Assembly (NCBI RefSeq): GCF_000764305.2
Contig: NW_025935144.1
Span: forward strand, 1 to 64,000
Direction of reading: 5' to 3'
Length of the DNA stretch: 64,000 bases
From: Hyalella azteca
Taxonomy: Eukaryota; Arthropoda; Malacostraca; Amphipoda; Hyalellidae
Position 1 is the first letter of the stretch. Each line of letters opens with the position of its first letter. Made by a program: the position numbers and the translations under genes. The notes under the pieces are model-generated. The model ran no database searches and was not told the origin of the DNA. It worked only from the letters and a program-made list of their open reading frames with translations. This document shows, piece by piece, positions 55,146 through 64,000 of this stretch.

Positions 55146-56039
55146 GGTTAAATGGTCGCATCAATTTGGAGTCAATGAAATAAATCGAAAATCAACTTTA
55201 ATATACCGGAAATCATACATCAGAAAAGCACAGGTGGTTTTAAATTCCCGTACAATATTTGACATATATATATACAATATAATTAAAATATATACACAAT
55301 AAAAATGAGTTCTGCTCAATGCGTGGGATGAGGATTGCTTGAATTGTTTCGATACTCCTCATAAAATGTCGGAAATGTGATTCTCTCAAAGTTGCAACGG
55401 CTAATTTTGTTTAAACATAAACGTAAACGGAAAGCATTCCATCTAGGTTTTGCTCAATTTTTTAATTTAAATCTTTCAATGAGGATTCGTTATATGCCAA
55501 GCTTGTATTTTGAATACACTTTTGTAATTATACTCTCAATTATTCATCAATTAAGAATCACTCTATTTCGCTATAAATATTAATGTTCTTTTTAAATTAC
55601 TTTTATATAGTACTTGAATCATGCACATAACTTGTAGGATTCACTAATGAGATTGTTTAAACAGTTAATTGATGCATGCATTGCCTCTGACTTCACACAA
55701 GTGTGCAAAATTTCAGATCAATCAGACAGGTAAAAGTGTGTCAAATATCAGTTATAAGATTTGTAGCTGACAAAAGTATTTTTTCAATTTTTTTTAATAT
55801 TGAAGAATTTTGTTTTTAATTTCTAAAATAATTTATTTTGACATTTGATTCATGCATTGTCTCCAACTTTACACAAGTGGGCAAAATTTCAGATTGATAG
55901 GATAAGTAGAAGTGTATTAAATTTTGATTACAAGATTTGTAGCAGACAGACAAACAAGAAGTGAAGTTAAAGAGAAGTGTTGTAAAATACATAACCTCTC
56001 AACAGTGATGTTTAGCTCGTAACAATTTTTCCATTTTGC

Positions 56040-56580
56040 TTTCGTTTGCGAGTTATACAGACATAGTAGGAACGACCAGCTTTTCTACCGGTCGATCGAT
56101 GGCTTCTATAAATCAGAATCAGTATACGTATAGCTGTATAACTCGCAAACGAAGGCAAAAAGAAAAAATGTAAACATCACCGTTGCTGAGGTTTAGGTAT
56201 TTAAATACTGAGTTTCGTTCAAATCTGTTCAGTAGTTTTGGCAAAAATCCTTGATTGCTGCGAATTTAAGCACGCATTGCTGTTTAAATCACGAATGAAG
56301 CTGAAATGAAAAAAAAAAAACTCGCGAACGAAGGCACAATCGAAAAATTTTTAGTTAGGACTGTAAATTCAAAATTTCGTTCGAATCTGTTCAGTAGTTT
56401 GGAAGAAATTACTTGATTACTGTGAATTTCGGCACGTATTGTGATATAAGTATGGAAAAAAAGAACGATGGCAAAATTCAAACAATTTTCACGAGCAAAA
56501 CATTACCGTTAGGTCCTAATGAATACGTGTACCAAGTTTCATCGAGTTAAGTTCATTAGTTTGAGAGATATTCGGATTCC
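56040..56580. repeat. TTCGTTCAAATCTGTTCA array, part 2
   Basis: Units near 56205, 56370 and 56525 match those at 54645-55060, including GCGAACGAAGGC and CATCACCGTT blocks. They lie on the far side of the foldback right arm. Confidence 0.6.
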
Positions 56581-56754
56581 TTGATCATTGAATTTGAAAA
56601 TTGGCCGTGAGACCGGCCTCGAGTCCGGCCGTTAATTTGTCCGGGACGCAAACCCAGGAGAGCTAGGTTAAAAAAAAACAGAAAAAACCATCGCTGGGAG
56701 TCATGTGCTGCACGTGTTGTGTACAAATCGTCTAACAAACGTTCGAACTTCCGT

Positions 56755-56874
56755 CATTGACTTCGGACAGCCGCCCCCCATATCGCCCCCCTACCGTCTT
56801 CTTCTTCCTTATCGCCCCCCAAAATCTTCCCACCGCCCCTAGGGGGGCGATATCGCCCACTTTGGGAACCACTG
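56755..56874. mobile_element. hAT-like right end with CG-rich subterminal block
   Basis: Ends CACTTTGGGAACCACTG after a run of CGCCCCCC and GGGGGGCGATATCGCC repeats. It is the same type of terminus as 55131-55145, in the same orientation. Confidence 0.6.
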
Positions 56875-57500
56875 ATTTAACCCAATGCTGCCACTGATCC
56901 TCAAAAAAGGACAAATGGAAGCTTAATAAATAAACATTTATTGAGCAAATTAAAAAAAACGAATAAACAAGTAAATTCCTTTACAAATCCTCATTAATCT
57001 CTCCTCAACGTACAATGTCACTTATAAGGTACACGGTGCGCCGGGCTCAAGCGTGGGCGATGAGCTAGAAAGGGATGCGAATTGCACGATGAGAAGGCTT
57101 CAGAAGATGCACAAATTTGGTATATAACGAAGAAAATGCACAGCTATCCGTAATTAATTAATTAATTAACACATGTGTAGCGCACGGAGGGGCTTTGAAC
57201 CAGGACTGTTACCGATACAAGGAAGCATCGTAGGTGTCGGCCTGCTTACTATCCGTCCATGGCCGGGTATAAGAAATCGATCCTGCCAGATAATGGTGGT
57301 CAGCCCGACTTTTTGTACGGACAAATTTGCAATACTATCAACGGACATACTTACAACAATATCAAATACATGAAAATAATTCTAATGGACAATTTAATTT
57401 TTACTTATTGGAAAGACTATAGAGGTCCAAACGCTATATAGAGTTGGCCCTACTTCTAATTCTAATGTAACTCACCTACTAGAAACGCTACACAGACACC
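56875..57500. other. No gene recognised
   Basis: Overlapping 60-66 codon frames on both strands at 57166-57441 have no support. Confidence 0.4.
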
Positions 57501-57501
57501 A

Positions 57502-58330
57502 GGGGCCGTATTATCAAAAATTCGTATGAACGCAAAATAAACTTACGAGAGGCGTAAGTGCTGACTTGATGACGTAACTCTAGAGGTGGTATTATCAAAA
57601 CATTTGCGCGGGAACCTACGTAACGTAACTGTACGCCTGCTCGGAGATGTCGTAAGTGGAGTTCCACACAAGTTTAGAGTGTCTGCTGAACCTGAAGCAA
57701 TAGGAAACTATTGATTTACTAGCAAGTAGCAACACCGTGATTTGTGATAGAATTTTGTCAATAATCAGACAGCGCAGATTATACACGCATAGAATGATGG
57801 CTCTACTTGTGATGGCTCCACTACTTGATTGTGCAACATTTGCACGATCAAAATATGTGATCGTGCTAAGCAGTGCTATTGGAAAAAATTCAATTCATTT
57901 TTCCAAAAATGTTTTCATTCATTTTCAAAATTCAATTCATTCATTCCATTCTAGTCGGTACTTTATATCTTTGCCAACCATAATTTTTAGCTCCGTACAC
58001 AGATTTCTTCTTCAACTCACGCTGTTAATTAAAAAGAGTTCACAACCATTTTAGAACGGCTTTTTCTGGGCCAACAAGGTGCAATACCGACAGACAGCAT
58101 TCGATAGTCGATACCATGGAAGGCATCGATTCCCGCCATCGAAGTTCACAGAATGTAAACAAATCCAAAGCCTCTGATTGGTCAGTTGGTCAGATGGTTT
58201 TGATAATACGCTTTTAGCTAAGTCTTATGTACGAATGTTTTGATAATGCCAAAATTAGGGTATACTTACGTAACACGTAACTTTTTTGTCGGAAGTACAA
58301 AAAGTTACGAAGTTTTGATAATGCGGCCCC
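57502..58330. mobile_element. MITE with GGGGCCGYATTATCAAAA ends
   Basis: Left end GGGGCCGTATTATCAAAA, right end its inverse TTTTGATAATGCGGCCCC, then TTCGTA further in on both sides. The TTATCAAAA motif is repeated subterminally at about 57591 on the left and near 58199 and 58235 on the right. The length is 829 bp. No coding frame matches a transposase. No target duplication was recognised. Confidence 0.85.
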
Positions 58331-60430
58331 AGAGTACATCGGAGCTAGTAGGTTGGGAAAAGTGGGCACTATTAATGGGACAAAAACAAATTAAATGGAA
58401 AATAGCACAATTATTTTACTCTTGATGATGAATAAAAATGATGGATAAAACTAAGCATCACATCCTTGATTGAATTGCTTACAACCAAAGTAATGCTAAG
58501 AATTGTTTCACAGGCGAGAAATACTAAAAGAGAAATAAAATAAAATGTCCCATATATAGTACCTCGACCCGAGGTACAGTGCATTTGGCCAATTGGGACA
58601 CTTTTCATAACCAAGACACTATCAAAATTTCAGGTCAGAATTTGTTTTTCGTTGTTCTGCATGTACTGTAGTAGGGTCGGTAAGAGAAATACGAAATGTT
58701 GTTATTTTTCTCTACGACTCAAGTAAGATTTTTCATATTCGTCATTGTCGTCTTTTAGCTCTGTTATTAAGCCTTAATATGTTTTTGAATCTGTGAAAAA
58801 AATATTTTTTTAACTTTTTCCTAGCAGTATATTGCTTCAAATGAATTGTGCTAAATACTGAATTTTTCTTCTGATGAACACGAGGAGAGCCTGCGATCTC
58901 TTTCAACGAATATTTGGCAGCGAACGGTCAATTTCAACTTCATAATGGAAAGTCCTGGCTTGAGGAATTGGACAGTCCTGGGACGTTGATTCAGTCCCAG
59001 TATGCTCCAAACCCCCATCAGGAAACATTCACCTGCCATTTTATTATTATAAAACCAAGTTACTATTTATCTCAAAAAATTTTATTTGGACCTATAGTAT
59101 AACAGTAAATCACACAGTAAAACTTAAGTCTGCAATACTGGCGCTCTCATCACACTTAATACATTCATAAAAATGTTTAGTCGGCTTACCTTAAAACAAA
59201 ATATTACTCACTGAGGAATGCAGGACAGGGCGACATGCACGTCTCGCTGCCACGTTTATCAATGCACAAACTTATGTGCTATTACTACCTTATAATGCTA
59301 TTCAATATTTTTAATTATTTAAAATAACTGACGTGTCCCACTGCACCTCATTTTTCCCTACGTTCATACAACGTCTCAGCAACCTAAGAACTGTATCCTA
59401 GCGCGGGCTTCAGCCCCGTAATGCAACGTCAGAGCGTTGACACGGTAGCCAACCTTACCAGTAACCAGTAACAAAAGAACGAAGAACTTAATATAGGTAT
59501 AGCAACTGAAGTCTCGAAAAATGAGTGAATATCCCTTACAGACCATTGAAAATGAGTGAGGGGCTGGGATGGTAAATAAGGTGAATTTAATTTAACCAAG
59601 TTTACTTTTTAACTGGTGAAGTGGCTCTAAGTTGTGTCCTGGAGGGGCCAGAACCAAAGGTAGCGGAAGCGGGGGCACATCCACTGGCTATAAATTTAAC
59701 TCACGAACAAGCCCTGCAGAAAGCGTAAAGCTTCAGATGCATTAACCTAACTCAGCTACAGCGATAAAAGATACGCACACGTCGGGAGAACATCGTAAAG
59801 GTCCGTTACACTAGTGGCAACGACATGCGCTTTGAGTCGTTTGCTGCAGTGCCTCACCGCGCACAACCGTTCACATGCACTTGCTCCGCCACTCCATCTT
59901 ACCGCAGCTAGTGAGGTTAGGTTAGGTCCGCTCAGGCTTCATTTTATGGGGAGAGTTGGGACAACGTAGTAAGTGGCGCCTGATGCACAATTGCCTGCTT
60001 ATGATCGGGCATGTTTCAGCAGTATTTGTGGACTTTCGGCTCTATTGCTTCAATCACATAATTCCAAAGGCTACTACTATATGCCCTCTAGCTTGCTTGC
60101 CTGCGGGATGTATTATGTGTTGGGATAGTCTCTGGCAAGCAATTCGAGATAGTGACCGCCGAAAGCGCCTACAGGCACCTGATCACTCGCAAAGGTTCAA
60201 CCGAGAAACCGAGGTTCAAGCTGTGCAAATAAATGCTTATGGTTTTATAGAAATTAAACCAGGGAAACATCAATGTTGCATGGAAAGTCGTCATAGCAAA
60301 GAAAAGTGATGTTTGAAAGTCGGCAAGGCTAGGCGCAAATGAAATCAACACAATCCAAAACCAACAACACACAACCACGCAAAACACACAACTTTAAACG
60401 CCCGCAATGGTAGGAATTCAAACACGGGAC
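58331..60430. other. No gene recognised
   Basis: Nothing identified on either strand. The open frame at 59956-60309 ends just before the LINE and shows no motif. Confidence 0.4.
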
Positions 60431-60439
60431 TGAAGCTCA

Positions 60440-62775
60440 ATTTGAACACATGAACCTCCTCCCAATCACAAAAATTGAGCACACTGTTGCCCAATTTAAC
60501 AAAATCATTCAAGAGGCAGACGAGAAACAAATACCAAAGGGCAACAGAAAAAAACACAACCCTAATTTCACACCTGAGATAGCCAGCCTCATCCGTCAAC
60601 GCAACAATCTCAGACAAACACCCACCCCTCCCTTATCAATCACTACTCGAGAAATCCATGAACTAAACGCACGAATTCAGAACAAAATCACAGAACAACA
60701 GCACCGGGCTTGGCTCGAGTTCCTAGATACACTGGACCACAAATCCAACACCACACAACTTTATAGAACAATACGCAGCATACACAATTCGAACAGCAAA
60801 CAAGAACACACCCACGCTGCAATCACCACTAACACAGACAACATTGCCACCAGACAAGCACAAGCAAACATTTTAATACAACACTACGCAAACATAAGTA
60901 GGTTACCCAAATACAAAGAAGACAGACGCATCATCAAACGCAAACAACTATTTCCACTAGACCCAACAGCTACCCTAGCAACTACAGACGACACTAAAAG
61001 GGTCATAAAAAATTAGACTCCTCCGCTGCTGGGCCCGACAACATTACAAACATACACCTCAAATACCTTGGTCCACAGGAAATCACAACACTTACAAATA
61101 TCGCGAACTTCTCCTCACATTCCAAAGTACCAGACATCTGGAAAGTTGGCAAAATAATTACACTTCTCAAACCCAACAATTCACCCACTGAGACCGTCTC
61201 ATACAGACCAATCACACTACTCTGTACACCATCAAAAGTCATAGAGCGCCTCATACTGAACACAGCCACTCCGCACATTACACTTTCTCCAATACAACAC
61301 GGATTCAGACCTCACCACTCGACCACAACACTACTCACAAACCTCACACAAAGCATAAACGATAGCATCAACTCCCGCAAACCCGCACAGAGAACACTAC
61401 TCCTTACAATAAACATCAGTAAAGCCTTTGATGCCATCCCTCGTCTCCCTCTCACAAACCAAATTTACAACACCACACTACACAACAACAACAAACGCTG
61501 GCTTGCCAATTACCTATCAGGAAGACAAGCATACGTACACTACTCTGGCAAGTCTTCACACACGTCACTCAAGCCAACGGCGTCCCACAGGGCTCCGTCC
61601 AATCACCCTCACTTTTCAATCTATACATGCACGACATATACCCGAACCACCTCCAAACATACAAATTGCCTCCTACGCAGAAGACGCTACAATAACATCC
61701 ACTCACACATCCGCAGACATATGTACTCAAAAAGCACAATCATATCTCAACACATTATCACAATGGCTTACACTGAACAGACTCAAGGTGGCCCCTAGCA
61801 AAGGTACAAGCACACTAATGACCAGCTACACAAAGGAGCACCAATACAGACCAAACATCACATTAAACAACAGCCCGATCCCTCACACAAACGAAACAAA
61901 AATATTAGGGTCACCTACAACACCTCCGTGACTTTCGGTCCTAACATCGACAACATAGTGAACAACGCAAACATCACACTCAACTCACTTCGGTTCCTAG
62001 GCGGTACCAAATTTGGTAAAGACAGAGTAACACTAGCACCCACATACAAACAATTCATCAGAACAGTGCTGGCTTATGCCAGCCCCGCTTGGGCGCCCGC
62101 ACTATCCAACACCAACAAACAAACTCCAAACACTACAAAAAAAGCCCTCAGGATAGTCACAGGCTGCACACAAAGCACCCCCATCGAACAACTTCATGCT
62201 GAAACAAAAATACTTCCCATAAAAGTACACCTCGACATGAGAGGAACACAGTTCCTAGCTGCAGCCATAAACAACACAGAACACCCATGCTACTACCTGC
62301 GCGACCACCCACCTACACACAGACGAATATTGCAAACCCAACGGAGATATTACACCAACACGCTAAACACAGTATCCCAATCCCAAGGCAACACCAACAC
62401 AAAAAATACACACAATCATAACACAGAGAATGCTGGAGCTGGCCGGCAACAACAAAATCCTTGGACACCCACCACCTGACATAAGCATCACAGAAACCCA
62501 GCTCTCAAGACTGGAGAGAGTACACCTAGCCAGGCTGCGCTGCGGCCACCATCCCCACCCCCCCGCTACAAACACACGCAAACAGAATTGGTCAAGCAGA
62601 CTCAGACACCTGCCCATCCTGCCAGGAAGCTCCCCACACAATCACGAACATTCTCCTGGAATGTCAGCTCTGGCAGGATCTCAGACAACACCACCACATA
62701 ACCTCGGCCCTACAGCTCTGAATTGCGACCTCCTATCGGTAGTGTCGTACCTGCGTGAGGGGGGTCTCCTGTAAA
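60440..62775 (+). pseudogene. Jockey-like LINE ORF2, several frameshifts
   Basis: From 60450 a frame carries the region before the RT (RNNLRQ, HRAWLEFLDTLDH). It breaks at a run of A near 61005; the next frame gives SAAGPDNITNIHLKYL, YRPITLLCTPSKVIERLIL, QHGFRPHHSTTTLL, and INISKAFDAIPR (first catalytic block). Further shifts give GVPQGSVQSPSLFNLYMHDI and then SYAEDATITSTH, where the catalytic YADD reads YAED. The connection region (RFLGGTKFGKDR, RTVLAYASPAW) and a C-terminal knuckle CPSCQEAPHTITNILLECQLW follow, ending near 62775. The + strand is very rich in A and C. Confidence 0.9.
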
Positions 62776-62847
62776 AGGGAAACCGGGGAACCACAACAAC
62801 TAGTAGCAATGAGAGACAAATTTATAAGAGTGAAATGGAAGTGATTA

Positions 62848-62960
62848 CCACAGTTTAAATGAAGCGCAGGGGGCGTTGCTGAGGTCGCTCCAAGTAATTA
62901 ATCTCCACAGTTTGAAATGAAGCACAGAGGGCGTTGCTGGGGTTGCTCAAATTAACTTAT
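62848..62960. repeat. Two tandem units of 57 bp
   Basis: CCACAGTTTRAAATGAAGC-type units at 62848 and 62905, both containing GGGCGTTGCTG. Confidence 0.85.
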
Positions 62961-63299
62961 CTAACTATACAGAATATAACAAAGTATTCAACACATTGAA
63001 ATAATCACTAAATGAAAAACACACGAACAAACCTTAAACCAAGTTAAAACTCTATTTTTCTTCATTTGGAGTTGAAGCTCTGAACACTAGTCCAAGGTAG
63101 TAAAACGCTCTTTGACACTGTGGGTTCAACAGCGGGGCTGACTAATCGGATGGGAATTTACAAATCTAACGTCCGCATATGTAAATTGCGAAAAATGAAA
63201 TACAAAAATCCGAAATTATAATAATATTAAATCCTATATTTTCCTATCAGCGTCAGGGGGTCATTTTCAACACTGCCTTCAAGGGCATCGGTTGACAAG
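62961..63299. other. Upstream flank of the signal-peptide exon
   Basis: No TATA box or repeat recognised. It becomes GC-richer over the last 60 bp before the ATG. Confidence 0.4.
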
Positions 63300-63381
63300 A
63301 TGAACGCGCTAGCGCCGCTGCTGCTGCTCACTAGTCTGGCAGCCGCCGCCCTAGCGCAGGAGACTCAGCGGCCGGAACCAG
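63300..63381 (+). CDS. First coding exon of a secreted or membrane protein (partial)
   Basis: ATG at 63300 opens MNALAPLLLLTSLAAAALA, a textbook signal peptide (short n-region, Leu/Ala core, likely cleavage after ALA), followed by QETQRPEP. A good donor follows (G|GTGAGA, at 63381/63382) in phase 1. The local GC content is much higher than in the flanks, as expected for an exon. The mature protein lies beyond the window, so its function is unknown. Confidence 0.55.
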
Positions 63382-63402
63382 GTGAGATTCAGCGCTCTGT
63401 TA

Positions 63403-63910
63403 TACAGGGTGATTCACAAAAACTTCCTGTTTTGTATTTCGTGCCAAACAGTCAAATGTAGGAAAAGGGAGAAAAGTATTTCATATGAAAGGCAAGGTCA
63501 TAAAGTTTTGTGTCCCGGCTAGTCTGTTGCCGCGATGCATTGGACAAGTGCGCAGCGTGTGTTTGCTGTCGAGGCGCACTTTCCTATTGGTCGTTTCATT
63601 ATCGCTACTCAACGAGCATTCCACACTCGGTTCCGTATTCGTCCTTCAGGTCGGGTTCATGATCGGAAATCGATGGGTACGAGGGTGAATACATTTAGAG
63701 GGTGTGTAAGTGTGAATGCAAGGTGAACTGGAGGTCAGCGGACTGCCGCAACACCCGAAAACGTAGATAGAGTTCGAGAGGCGTTTCTGCGTTCTCCACA
63801 CTTTGGATCTTCCGCTACATCTTGCAGAGCGCCTCATCTCATTGAGAGCCTCATCTTCTATGGCCGACTCGATCCCTCGATTTGGCTCCGTGTGAGTTTT
63901 TCATGGGATT
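63403..63910 (+). pseudogene. Mariner-type transposase N-terminus
   Basis: A TACAGGGTGATTCACAAA end (about 63403) is followed by a frame reading MHWTSAQRVFAVEAHFPIG...TQRAFHTRFRI, a helix-turn-helix common at the start of arthropod mariner/IS630-type transposases. An in-frame TGA (about 63724) precedes GGQRTAATPENVDRVREAFLRSP, the typical linker. No catalytic domain follows. It sits in the intron after the signal-peptide exon. Confidence 0.75.
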
Positions 63911-64000
63911 ACCTTGAATAAAATGTTTACAATGACTGTCCAAGGACCCTACCTTATTTGAAGAACATCAGCATTGAATAGGACCCTACCTTATTGAACA

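Larger units (their letters stand above)
54480..55985. mobile_element. Foldback family, second copy, split and rearranged
   Basis: 54500-54630 matches the centre of the 19440 element (GAGAAATTCATTGTACATCT... or close). 55650-55983 matches its right arm and right end (GAAGTGAAGTTAAAGAGAAG). The part between (54640-55640) is other repeat sequence. The left arm is absent. Confidence 0.7.

Overview
This is a eukaryotic nuclear window from an invertebrate, most likely an arthropod. The basis is short exons with GT-AG introns, BEL/Pao, pogo, hAT, Tc1/mariner and piggyBac-like elements, tRNA-derived SINEs, and two conserved host genes with animal-type sequences. I cannot name the species. There are no prokaryotic signals. 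Two single N bases (3644, 37145) suggest an assembled draft.

Only two complete host genes are clear, and they are convergent. RPB9, a small subunit of RNA polymerase II, lies on the + strand at 14160-15767 (4 coding exons, 136 aa). The mitochondrial 2-oxoglutarate/malate carrier (SLC25A11 type) lies on the - strand at 18073-28800 (6 coding exons, 309 aa). I joined the exons of both by hand from splice sites and reading frame. A third host gene is represented only by a likely first coding exon with a signal peptide (63300-63381); the rest lies beyond the window.

Most of the rest is transposable elements. Region by region: 1-1010, 3' end of a LINE plus a dispersed repeat; 1951-3961, foldback repeats and a TA-flanked palindromic element; 5134-13963, a nest of DNA transposons about 200 bp upstream of the RPB9 start codon; carrier intron 3 (19440-22830), a foldback repeat split by a piggyBac-like element that carries Tc1 and LINE ORF1 pieces; carrier intron 1 (24774-27728), a hAT-like element holding a mariner-like element that holds another hAT-like element; 29665-31090, LINE relics; 32258-37410, a LINE reverse transcriptase fragment next to a rearranged BEL/Pao retrotransposon; 38900-59000, mostly unrecognised AT-rich sequence with SINEs, MITEs and LINE scraps; 60440-62775, a frameshifted LINE of odd base composition; 63403-63910, a mariner-type transposase relic.

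The main result is the 5.1-14.0 kb nest. At several junctions the target-site duplication is visible, and a second copy elsewhere in the window shows the unoccupied target site, so the insertion order can be read directly. The same families host each other in both directions, which points to overlapping periods of activity. I found no convincing new cellular system; the novelty is in the transposon families and their architecture.
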